Source of the DNA: an uncultured Oscillibacter sp.
Lineage (GTDB): Bacteria > Bacillota > Clostridia > Oscillospirales > Oscillospiraceae
Direction: 5' to 3'
DNA: 9,686 nt
Assembly (NCBI GenBank): GCA_937884915.1
Contig: CALAAN010000061.1
Span: 1-9,686, forward strand
Shown: one piece after another, positions 1 through 6,612 of the stretch
How the letters are laid out: every line of letters starts with the position of its first letter
Position numbering within the stretch: the first letter of the stretch is position 1
Made by a program: the position numbers and the translations under genes
Notes under the pieces: generated by a model
What the model saw: only the letters and a program-made list of their open reading frames with translations
Told to the model about the DNA's origin: nothing
The model's database searches: none

Positions 1-93
1 ACTTGGCGAGGGCGTTGTTGAAGGTCGGGATCGCGATGACGATCAGCATTTCCATCAGGGTGAAGCCCTTTTGTTCTTCATTTTCTTCATCAT
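1..93 (-). pseudogene. Type IV prepilin N-terminus, frameshifted and cut by window edge
   Basis: This is the beginning of a type IV pilin-like major or minor subunit, which would be inserted in the membrane, cleaved by prepilin peptidase and assembled by the PilB/PilC machinery encoded just upstream. A good AAGGAG site (minus strand, about 103-108) precedes tandem ATGs at 91-93 and 88-90. The open frame reads MMKKMKNKRASP and stops at 55-57. One base over, the sequence reads KGFTLMEMLIVIAI followed by PTFNNALAK, an unmistakable class III leader with the G/F cleavage site and Glu5. Adding one A to the run at 69-72 would join the two as MMKKMKNKKGFTLMEM. The hydrophobic helix also seems too short: the conserved proline is at mature position 13 instead of about 22, as if nine residues were lost in frame. 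It is either a decayed pilin or a damaged contig end. The family call is secure; the pseudogene status is not. Confidence 0.75.
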
Positions 94-139
94 AACAAAG
101 ATCTCCTTTTCACTTATTTCTTCTTTTTGATCTATCGCA

Positions 140-160
140 CCGCGCTGGGTGGCTGCGCGG
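140..160 (-). other. Hairpin between pilC and the prepilin gene
   Basis: A perfect 6-bp GC stem (CCGCGC / GCGCGG) with a 9-base loop lies between the pilC stop and the prepilin ribosome binding site. No T run follows it on the minus strand, so it is not a standard terminator. It may be an mRNA processing or stability element separating the low-copy assembly genes from a high-copy pilin message. That role is inference from position only. Confidence 0.4.
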
Positions 161-172
161 AGGGATGACGGT

Positions 173-1381
173 TTAAACGATGCCGCCGTACATGCTGAAC
201 ATCGGCAGGTACACCGCCAGCAAAAGCAGCACAGCGATCACAGCCAACACGATGGTGATGACCGGCTCCATGACAGCGAGCAGGCGGTTGGTGAGCACCT
301 CGACCTCGTTGTCAAAGTACGCGCCGATGACGTCAAGCGTCTGCTCGAGCGAGCCCGAACGCTCGCCCACGCCGACCATTTCCGTCAGCATTTTGGGGAA
401 GTACTCGTACTCCTCCATGCTCTCGGCGATCGGCTTGCCGCGCTCCACGCTCTGCTTGACAGAGCGCACGCCGACAGAGAAGACGTAATTGCCGATGACC
501 TGACTCACGACGTCGAGCGCCTTCGGCACGGGAAGTCCCGCCGCCAGCATCGTCGCCATCGTGGAGGCGACCTGCCCCGCCGCGCTCATCGAATGCAGCC
601 GCCGCAGCGGCGCATGCTTGAGCATATAGGATGAGAGCGCGATGCGCCCGCGCTCCGTCCGTCGGGAAAAGATGATGCCGATGACGATGGCCGCAAGGAT
701 CAAAAGAAGCAGCCACCACCATTTGACAAAGAAATTGCTCACGGCGATCAAGCCCTTGGTGATGCCCGGCATCTCCGTCCCCATTTCGGCGAAGACGTCG
801 CTGAATGCCGGTACAGCCTTCACCATGATAATGACCACTACAATGATCGCAACAATGATGACCATGGTCGGATAAGTCATCGTGTTGATGACCTTGGCTC
901 TGGTCTTGGCGCTTTTGTCATAATATTTGCGCAGACGCTTGAAGCACTCCTCGAGCGCGCCCGACTGCTCGCCCGCGCGCACGGTCTCGATAAAGGTCTT
1001 GGGAAGGCCCGGCATGTTGTTTTCAAAGCTCTGCGCCATCGAATAGCCTGCGCCGATGTCCTCGGCCACCTTTTCGAGCATCCGCCGCGTGTGCTTGCTG
1101 CGGCTCTGCGAGGCGACCATCTCCACGCAGCGCATCACGGGAAGACCGGTGGCCAGAATGATAGAAAACTGCGAGCAGATCAGCGCGAGCTCCTTATCCC
1201 GGATCTTCGTGCGGACAGGAGAGGAGAGAACGCTCTTCTTTTCCTCCACCGCCTCGAGCTTGGTGATGAACGCGCAGGTGTCGCGCAGCTTGCTCGCGGC
1301 CTCGAACTCGTCGTAGGCGCGGATGACGCCTGAGGCCTTCACGCCGTCCGGCGTCTGGCCCTTGTAGCGGTATGTCGTCAC
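173..1381 (-). CDS. pilC: PilC/GspF-family type IV pilus inner-membrane platform protein
   Basis: This is the polytopic platform protein of type IV pilus/type II secretion systems. It sits in the cytoplasmic membrane and couples the PilB ATPase to pilin addition. The 402-residue length is normal for the family. It has two T2SSF domains, about residues 64-190 and 262-400, each with the typical pattern (QFSIILATGLP... near the start of the first; ATMLAAGLPVPKALDVV in the second, then VGERSGSLEQTL). Hydrophobic segments fall near residues 170-190 (TYPTMVIIVAIIVVVIIMV), 219-238 (WWWLLLLILAAIVIGIIF) and 370-393. The start is GTG (codon at 1379-1381), six bases after an AGGTGA site, and the protein begins MTTYRYKGQTPDG as expected for the family. 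It begins 36 bases after the pilB stop, so the two are almost certainly cotranscribed. No disruption is visible. The remaining uncertainty is whether the system is better labelled a pilus or a pseudopilus. Confidence 0.9.
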   Translation of the reverse strand: MTTYRYKGQTPDGVKASGVIRAYDEFEAASKLRDTCAFITKLEAVEEKKSVLSSPVRTKIRDKELALICSQFSIILATGLPVMRCVEMVASQSRSKHTRRMLEKVAEDIGAGYSMAQSFENNMPGLPKTFIETVRAGEQSGALEECFKRLRKYYDKSAKTRAKVINTMTYPTMVIIVAIIVVVIIMVKAVPAFSDVFAEMGTEMPGITKGLIAVSNFFVKWWWLLLLILAAIVIGIIFSRRTERGRIALSSYMLKHAPLRRLHSMSAAGQVASTMATMLAAGLPVPKALDVVSQVIGNYVFSVGVRSVKQSVERGKPIAESMEEYEYFPKMLTEMVGVGERSGSLEQTLDVIGAYFDNEVEVLTNRLLAVMEPVITIVLAVIAVLLLLAVYLPMFSMYGGIV

Positions 1382-1417
1382 GTTCTCTCACCTGCCTTTT
1401 GCTTTTTGATTGGGAAA

Positions 1418-3115
1418 TTATTCCACAACGGTCGTGTTGATCGTGCGGGCGGCTTCCTCCGCCGTTGTGATGCCGCGGAGAACCAGATCGCGGCAGCTCT
1501 CGCGCATGGTGGTAAAGCCCTCCTTGCGCGCCTCCGCCGTCAAATCGTCGATATTCGCGTCCTCGCTGATGAGGCGGCGGATCTTGCCGCTGACCATCAA
1601 CATCTCAAAGGCCGCGCGGCGGCCGGAATAGCCGGTGTGGCGGCACTCGGGGCAGCCCTCGCCCTTGTAGAACATCACGTCCGCATCGAGCGGCATACCG
1701 AGCAGCTCCAGTTCTTCCTCGCTCGCCTTGTAGGCCTTTTTGCAGTGCGGGCAGATCTTGCGCACCAGTCGCTGCGAGATGACGCCGCGCAGCGCGCTTG
1801 CGATGAGCCACGGCTCCACGCCGATATCGCGCAGGCGGAACACCGCCGAGGGCGCGTCGTTCGTATGCAGGGTCGAGAGCACTAAATGGCCCGTGATGGC
1901 CGAGCGCATCGCGATGCTCGCGGTCTCGCCGTCGCGAATCTCGCCGACGGAAATGATATCGGGGTCCTGACGCAAAATTGCGCGCAGGCCGTTTGCAAAC
2001 GTCATGCCGGTCTTTTCGTTGATCTGGCACTGGTTCACGCCCGGGATGTGATATTCGACAGGGTCCTCGAGCGTGACGATGTTGATTTCCTCGCGCGCGA
2101 GGTCCTGCAGCATCGCGCACATCGTGGTCGATTTACCGCTGCCCGTTGGGCCGACGAGCAGAATGACGCCGCTCGTATTCTTGAGCAGCGCGTGGTAGCG
2201 CTCTAAGTCCTCGCCTTCGAGACCGATGGCCTCCTTGCTCATGCCCTGCGCGGATTTGTCGAGAAGGCGCAGCACGATCTTTTCGCCATACACCGTCGGC
2301 ATCGACGAGATACGAAGGTCGAGCGCGTGGCCCTTGATCTGCACGAGCGCCTGGCCGTCCTGCGGAATTTTATGCTCGGCAATGTTCATGCCACCCATGA
2401 TCTTGAGGCGCGAGATGACGGTGCTCTGCAATTCGGACGGCACCGTGAGCACGCGGCGAAGCAGACCGTCGATACGCATGCGCACGACCATCTCGCCGTC
2501 CTGCGGCTCCAAGTGGATATCGCTCGCACGCTCGGAAAACGCGCGCTCAATTAAGCTGTTGACAAAGCGGATCGTCGGGGCGCTGTCGCCGGAATTTATC
2601 GATTCCTGCGACAGCTGCACGGGCACAATGTCGGGCGCGGACGAACCGGCCTCGCGCTTCATCTCTTCGATGACGCGGGCCGTGCCCTCGCTGCCGTAGA
2701 GCAGGCTGATGGCGTGCTCGGTCGCGCGGCGGGTCGCGATCATCGGGATCACGCGCTTGCGCGAGGCGACCTTGACCTCCTCCTGCGCGACGAAGTCGAG
2801 CGGGTCGCTCATCGCGAGGTACAGCGTGTCCTTGACGAGCTTGACCGGCACGACGCAGAACTTCTTGGCGATGTTTTTCGGCACGTAGCTCGCAAGCTCC
2901 ACGGGGATGGACACCGCTGTCAGGTCGATGAACTCAACGCCGAGCTGCATCTCCAGCGCCTCGATGAGCTGCTGCTCTATGATGAAGCCTGCGCGGATGA
3001 GCACGTCGCCCGGACGCTCTTTCATCTCCTTCTGCATGGTGAGCGCCTTTTCAAGCTGCTGCTCCGTGATCACGCCGGACGAGACCAGTAAGTCGCCCAA
3101 GCGCATGTATGCCAT
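1418..3115 (-). CDS. pilB: PilB/GspE-family pilus assembly ATPase with MshEN c-di-GMP-binding domain
   Basis: This cytoplasmic hexameric ATPase powers pilus extension; it is 565 residues long from the start chosen here. Two tandem MshEN-type motifs open the protein: residues 5-28 (RLG..LV..GVI....L..AL..Q) and 34-57 (RPG..LI..GFI....L..AL..Q). Members of that family bind c-di-GMP. The ATPase core follows, with ASDIHLEP (N2 domain), the Walker A loop GPTGSGKST at 322-330, the Walker B region DIISVGEIRD, the His box STLHTNDAPSAVFRL, and the zinc-binding CPHC (455-458) and CPEC (488-491) pairs typical of extension ATPases. The ATG at 3113-3115 is preferred because GGAGGTGG lies six bases upstream. 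The longer GTG start at 3139 would place that site inside the gene. The first gene of the leftward operon, it is read from the promoter at 3183-3211. All catalytic motifs are intact. Confidence 0.93.
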   Translation of the reverse strand: MAYMRLGDLLVSSGVITEQQLEKALTMQKEMKERPGDVLIRAGFIIEQQLIEALEMQLGVEFIDLTAVSIPVELASYVPKNIAKKFCVVPVKLVKDTLYLAMSDPLDFVAQEEVKVASRKRVIPMIATRRATEHAISLLYGSEGTARVIEEMKREAGSSAPDIVPVQLSQESINSGDSAPTIRFVNSLIERAFSERASDIHLEPQDGEMVVRMRIDGLLRRVLTVPSELQSTVISRLKIMGGMNIAEHKIPQDGQALVQIKGHALDLRISSMPTVYGEKIVLRLLDKSAQGMSKEAIGLEGEDLERYHALLKNTSGVILLVGPTGSGKSTTMCAMLQDLAREEINIVTLEDPVEYHIPGVNQCQINEKTGMTFANGLRAILRQDPDIISVGEIRDGETASIAMRSAITGHLVLSTLHTNDAPSAVFRLRDIGVEPWLIASALRGVISQRLVRKICPHCKKAYKASEEELELLGMPLDADVMFYKGEGCPECRHTGYSGRRAAFEMLMVSGKIRRLISEDANIDDLTAEARKEGFTTMRESCRDLVLRGITTAEEAARTINTTVVE

Positions 3116-3121
3116 ATTTAT

Positions 3122-3129
3122 CCACCTCC
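3122..3129 (-). promoter_or_regulatory. Ribosome binding site fixing the pilB start
   Basis: GGAGGTGG on the minus strand lies six bases before the ATG at 3115. It settles the start in favour of MAYMRLGD over the in-frame GTG 24 bases further upstream. Confidence 0.85.
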
Positions 3130-3182
3130 GTCTGCTCACTGCTGACGTATGTTAAAAATTCGTTAAGTAAAAATGTCCCATT

Positions 3183-3211
3183 ACTATAAATCTCTTTCTA
3201 AATATTGTCAA
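3183..3211 (-). promoter_or_regulatory. SigmaA-type promoter of the pilB-pilC operon
   Basis: On the minus strand, a perfect TTGACA (3211-3206) is followed after exactly 17 bases by TATAGT (3188-3183), five of six matches to the -10 consensus. Transcription would begin near 3175-3177, giving an untranslated leader of about 60 bases before the pilB ATG at 3115. The -35 box lies within a palindrome, which suggests that a repressor or activator site overlaps it. Confidence 0.82.
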
Positions 3212-3217
3212 TATTGA
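3201..3217. repeat. Overlapping palindromes covering the pilB -35 box, candidate operator
   Basis: Two perfect palindromes interlock: AATATTG-T-CAATATT at 3201-3215 and TCAATATTGA at 3208-3217. They cover the whole -35 hexamer of the pilB promoter (3206-3211). A dyad at this position is where a dimeric transcription factor would block or recruit RNA polymerase. No regulator gene is in the window, so the binding protein is unknown. AT-rich DNA yields chance palindromes, so this is a moderate call. Confidence 0.5.
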
Positions 3218-3478
3218 TCAGTATTTTTCCCTATTTCTCACATATTTTACAATTCGCGTTCCTTTTCGCTTCAAATTTATCGTGCATTTTTTACCATCCG
3301 CTGTCGCTTCCTTCATCTTTACGCGAAAACGTTTCGTTATTTTTTCTCTTTTTCCCGTCATTTCCGGCAAAACGGCAGAAAAAAGCGAAAAATTCTCCTT
3401 GAATGTTGGGTTGTTCTGTGTTAGCTTTACATTGAGTATCAAATGTTTCTTAAAAACGAGCATAAACAGTTTTTGTTT

Positions 3479-3506
3479 GGCACTGGCTTTTTCCGGTGCC
3501 TGTTTT
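3479..3506 (+). terminator. Intrinsic terminator-like hairpin upstream of the HD-GYP gene
   Basis: GGCACTGG (3479-3486) pairs with CCGGTGCC (3493-3500): eight base pairs including one T-G wobble around the loop CTTTTT. The T-rich tract TGTTTTCTT follows at once. It is oriented to stop plus-strand transcription and lies about 70 bases before the translation start of the HD-GYP gene. Either it ends a short RNA made from the intergenic region, or it is the expression platform of a leader that controls the operon. I see no known riboswitch aptamer before it. Confidence 0.6.
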
Positions 3507-3564
3507 CTTGTCCGCCCACTCCGCGTCAGCATTTTCACGAAAGAGCGCGCCCTAAAATGCGTAT

Positions 3565-3568
3565 GAGG
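3565..3568 (+). promoter_or_regulatory. Ribosome binding site pointing to an ACG start codon
   Basis: GAGG at 3565-3568 is followed by eight bases and then ACG (3577-3579) in frame with the receiver domain. This is ideal spacing for a start codon, and one base change (ACG for ATG) explains why no ordinary start exists between the in-frame stop at 3553-3555 and the internal ATG at 3616. Confidence 0.6.
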
Positions 3569-3576
3569 TCTACACT

Positions 3577-5076
3577 ACGGTCGAAGCCAAAATCCTGATT
3601 GCAGACGATTCGAAAATGAACCGGCAGATTCTTTCCGAAATCCTCGGCGACCGCTACGAATACCTCTATGCCGATGACGGCATGCAGGCGCTCGAGCATC
3701 TGCACTCCAAGTTTGACATCGACCTGCTGCTCGACATCAACATGCCCCGCCTCGACGGCTTCGGTGTGCTCGAGGTGATGAAGCAGCGCAACTGGCTGCA
3801 GGAGATCCCCGTCATCATCTCGTCCGAGGAGGACGAGTCGTTCATCCAGAAGGCCTACGACCTCGGCGTGACGGACTACATCCGCCGCCCGTTCAACCTG
3901 ACGGTCACGCAGCGGCGCGTGAGCAATGCGCTCACGCTCTACGCGCGCCAGAAGCACCTCGTCCACCTCGCCGAAGAGCAGGTCTACGAGCGCGAGAAAA
4001 CGAACAGCGCCATCATCAACATTCTGAGTCACGTCGTCGAGTCGCGCAACTTCGAATCCGGCACGCACATTCTCCACGTGCGCGCCATCACGGACATTCT
4101 GCTGCGCCAGCTCGCGGCTGCAACGGACCGCTACCCGCTCTCGCAGGCGGATATCTCGATGAACAGCACGCTCTCTGCCCTGCACGACATCGGCAAGATC
4201 AGTATTCCTGCCGAAATTCTCAACAAGCCCGGCAAACTCACGCACGAAGAGTTCGAGATCATGAAGACCCACACCACCGCGGGCGATAGGCTTTTGAAGG
4301 ACATGCCTGTCTCGCACGACGACCCGCTCATGCGCACGGCGCACGAGATCTGCCGCTGGCACCACGAGCGCTGGGACGGCCGCGGCTATCCCGACGGGCT
4401 CAAGGGCGACGAGATCCCCATCTCGGCGCAGGTTGTCGCGCTCGCGGACGTCTACGACGCGCTCACGAGCGATCGCTGCTACAAAAAGGCCTTTTCGCAC
4501 GAAACAGCCATGCAGATGATCTTAAACGGCGAGTGCGGCGCGTTCAATCCGCTGCTGCTCGAATGCTTCTCCGCCATCGGCGACACGCTGCACGAAAACT
4601 TGCAGCACGAGCCGAGTGAATTCGACTACCGGCTCGAATCCCACCGCCTTTCGACCGAGATGCTCGAGCATCACTCGCTGCCGACCGACAATCGCGAACT
4701 GCAGCTGCTGCCGCTTGCGCGCGCAAACGCCGCATTTTTCGCCGAGCAGAGCGGCGGCATTCAATTCGTCTACGACCGCTGGATGAACAAAGTCACCTAC
4801 ACGAACTGGAACGCCGACGAGGCGCACCGCCAGCAGACGCTCTACTTAAACGAGGGCGATACTGTCAGCCTCCTCGACCACGAGACCCACGACGCGCTCG
4901 TCAAGCGAGTGCAGCAGACCACGTCCATCCAGCCAGACGTCACCATGCCCGTCATGCTGCACATCGACGGCGAGGAGAAGCCCTACTCCCTCACCGTGCG
5001 CACAGTCTGGCTGCCAGGCGACGGCGCGCATTCCTGCGCGCTCGGGCAGTTCAGGCCCGAGGGCGGCAGGCATTGA
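3577..5076 (+). CDS. Response regulator: receiver + HD-GYP c-di-GMP phosphodiesterase + C-terminal PAS-like domain
   Basis: This cytoplasmic two-component output protein is predicted to hydrolyse c-di-GMP when phosphorylated; it has 499 residues from the proposed ACG start. Receiver, about 1-120: acidic pair D10-D11, phosphoacceptor D53 in LLLDINMP, and RRPF in place of the usual KPF, so R104 replaces the conserved lysine. HD-GYP, about 145-340, has the metal and catalytic residues in place: H164, H203-D204 (HDIGK), H232, H262-H263, G270-Y271-P272 and D291. After it come about 150 more residues, the last stretch (about 380-495) resembling a PAS fold. The first in-frame ATG, at 3616, would delete the first beta strand and both metal-binding aspartates, so translation must begin upstream, most plausibly at 3577. 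No partner histidine kinase lies in the window. It leads an operon with the solute-binding and GGDEF-EAL genes. Confidence 0.85.
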   Translation, partial: TVEAKILIADDSKMNRQILSEILGDRYEYLYADDGMQALEHLHSKFDIDLLLDINMPRLDGFGVLEVMKQRNWLQEIPVIISSEEDESFIQKAYDLGVTDYIRRPFNLTVTQRRVSNALTLYARQKHLVHLAEEQVYEREKTNSAIINILSHVVESRNFESGTHILHVRAITDILLRQLAAATDRYPLSQADISMNSTLSALHDIGKISIPAEILNKPGKLTHEEFEIMKTHTTAGDRLLKDMPVSHDDPLMRTAHEICRWHHERWDGRGYPDGLKGDEIPISAQVVALADVYDALTSDRCYKKAFSHETAMQMILNGECGAFNPLLLECFSAIGDTLHENLQHEPSEFDYRLESHRLSTEMLEHHSLPTDNRELQLLPLARANAAFFAEQSGGIQFVYDRWMNKVTYTNWNADEAHRQQTLYLNEGDTVSLLDHETHDALVKRVQQTTSIQPDVTMPVMLHIDGEEKPYSLTVRTVWLPGDGAHSCALGQFRPEGGRH

Positions 5077-5081
5077 CCGAT

Positions 5082-5108
5082 CGCGCCGCCTAATTTCAGG
5101 TCGGCGCG
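5082..5108 (+). other. Intercistronic hairpin before the solute-binding protein gene
   Basis: CGCGCCG (5082-5088) pairs with CGGCGCG (5102-5108). Inside it CCT (5089-5091) pairs with AGG (5098-5100), with one bulged T at 5101 and a six-base loop. An A-rich tract and the ribosome binding site (GGAAGG) of the lipoprotein gene follow. There is no T run on either side that would make it a terminator. It could be a stability or processing element raising lipoprotein message above its operon partners; this is inferred from position. Confidence 0.45.
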
Positions 5109-5128
5109 CAAAATAGGAAGGAAGCATC

Positions 5129-6576
5129 ATGGCTCACAACAAATTTCTCCCCCGCATGCTCGCCGCAGCGGCGGCGATGACGCTGCTCGCAGGCTGCGGC
5201 AGCAAGGCCGACCCCGGATTTTCCCCGTCGAACCCCGTCAATATCACGATCTGGACGTACTATAACGGCGAGCAGCTGGAAGCGTTCAACGCGCTTGTCG
5301 ACGAGTTCAACGCAAGCGTTGGCAAAGAGCAGGGCATCACGGTCGAAAGCTCCAGTCAGGGCAGCGTGACCGATCTTGAGACAAACGTACTCGCCTCGGC
5401 GGAGGGCAAGGTCGGCGCCGAGGCGATGCCCAACATCTTCTCCGCCTACGCCGACACGGCCTACACGCTCGATGAGATGGGCCAGATCGCGGACCTGAGC
5501 GAATATTTGAGCGAAACCGACCGCGCTGCCTTTATTGAGGACTACCTGAGCGAAGGCGACTTCTCCGGCTCGGGCAGCATCAAGATCTTCCCCGTCGCCA
5601 AGTCGACGGAGCTGCTGTTCCTCAATGAAACGGACTGGGAGCCGTTTGCCGCCGCCACCGGCGCGACCTACGCTGACCTCGCCACGATCGAGGGCCTCGT
5701 CTCCGTCGCCGAGCGCTATTATGAGTGGACCGACGCGCAGACGCCCGATATTCCGAACGACGGCCGCGCGTTCTTTGGCCGCGACGCAATGGCGAAAACT
5801 ACATGCTCATCGACGCCAAGCAGCTCGGCTGCACGATCTTCGACGCGCAGGACGGCAGCATGACGCTGAATTTTGACCACGACGCCGTTCGCACGCTCTG
5901 GGACAACTACTATGTGCCCTTCATCAAGGGCTACTTCTCTGCAAGCGGCCGCTTCCGCAGCGACGACGTGAAGACCGGCAACATCATCGCCTACGTCGGC
6001 TCGTCCTCGAGCGCGACGTTCTTCCCCACGCAGGTCATCGCCGACGATATGGACAGCCACGACATCACTCGCAAGGCGCTCGAGAGCCCGAAGTTTGCAA
6101 ACGGCGAGGATTACGCCGTGCAGCAGGGCGCGGGCATGGTCGTGACGAAAGCGAGCGACGCTGAGATCCAGGCAAGCCTTGTGTTCCTCAAGTGGTTCAC
6201 CTCGCCTGAGAACAATATCACGTTCTCTGTTGATTCCGGCTATCTCCCCGTCACGCACGAGGGCAACTCCATCGACGCGATCCGTGCGAGCGGCCTTGCC
6301 CTCAGCGATGAAATGGACGAGGTCCTCTCCGCCGCGGTCAACACAGTGAATGAAAACCGGCTCTACACGCCGCGGGCCTTTTCCGGCGGCACGGATGCCC
6401 GCGCAATCCTTGAGTATTCCATGAGTGACAAGGCAAGTACCGACCGCGCCGCGGTCGAAGAGGCGATGGCACAGGGGCAGAGCTTTGAAGATGCCTCGGC
6501 GCAGTTCCTTTCCGACGAGTGCTTTGAAGCATGGTATCAGGATACGCTCACGTCGCTTGAGGCCTTTGAGGGCTGA
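5129..6576 (+). pseudogene. Extracellular solute-binding lipoprotein (SBP family 1-like), single frameshift
   Basis: This is a membrane-anchored ligand-binding lipoprotein of the ABC sugar-type solute-binding class. Residues 1-23 form a lipoprotein signal ending in the lipobox LLAGC (Cys23). The mature part opens NITIWTYYNGEQLEAFNALV and later carries FPVAKSTELLFLNETDW and VFLKWFTSPENNITF, all typical of the family. The first frame runs to a stop at 5863 but turns to nonsense after GRDAMA (residue 222). The family sequence resumes one frame over at NYMLIDAKQLG (from 5797) and continues to 6576. One extra A in the run at 5795-5798 would give an unbroken protein of about 482 residues, normal for the family. 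The site is not a convincing slippery heptamer. It sits between two c-di-GMP enzymes with no permease or ATPase beside it, so it may sense rather than transport. It may be intact in the living organism. Confidence 0.85.
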
Positions 6577-6612
6577 GTCATTGCGTAACGCCAAGGAAAA
6601 AGAGGCGGTTTT

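Larger units (their letters stand above)
3116..3576. other. AT-rich divergent intergenic region
   Basis: This 461-base gap separates the leftward pilus operon from the rightward c-di-GMP operon. It is markedly AT-rich against its GC-rich neighbours. From about 3225 to 3370 the plus strand is dominated by pyrimidines with many T runs. It holds the pilB promoter and ribosome binding site, overlapping palindromes at 3201-3217, a weak CGAAA/TTTCG hairpin followed by T runs at 3324-3350, and a plus-strand terminator at 3479-3506. I found no convincing sigmaA promoter for the rightward operon; the TAAAAT at 3553-3558 resembles a -10 box but lacks a -35 partner. Open frames inside it (3218-3538 minus, 3282-3566 plus) have no credible ribosome binding site or recognisable protein. 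Confidence 0.7.

Noticed and set aside
3115..3139. Longer pilB start at GTG 3139 (MSRRRWIN...)
   Set aside because: Those extra codons contain the GGAGGTGG ribosome binding site of the ATG at 3115, and family proteins begin near MRLGD.
3321..3337. CcpA/LacI-type operator around CGAAAACGTTTCG
   Set aside because: The arms are offset by an extra A and the outer bases do not fit the cre consensus; it forms only a weak five-pair hairpin.
3478..3494. Sigma54-like -24 element (TTGGCAC)
   Set aside because: The required GC at the -12 position, ten bases on, is TT, and the sequence is better explained as one arm of the terminator hairpin.
3218..3538. Lys/Arg-rich 106-residue open frame on the minus strand in the intergenic region
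   Set aside because: GTG start without a ribosome binding site, overlaps the terminator and pilB promoter region, and the basic composition simply reflects A-rich DNA.
3282..3566. 94-residue open frame on the plus strand in the intergenic region
   Set aside because: No ribosome binding site, runs through the terminator, and its Phe/Ser-rich composition follows from T-rich DNA.
3220..3576. c-di-GMP riboswitch before the HD-GYP gene
   Set aside because: Expected from the gene content, but the conserved GEMM-I and GEMM-II sequence landmarks were not found by eye.
3535..4500. 321-residue open frame on the minus strand
   Set aside because: Antisense shadow of the receiver/HD-GYP gene, whose catalytic motifs are intact on the other strand.
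5789..5803. Programmed -1 frameshift in the solute-binding protein gene
   Set aside because: The codons GCG AAA ACT do not form a slippery heptamer (slipping would pair Lys tRNA with GAA), and no solute-binding protein is known to need one.
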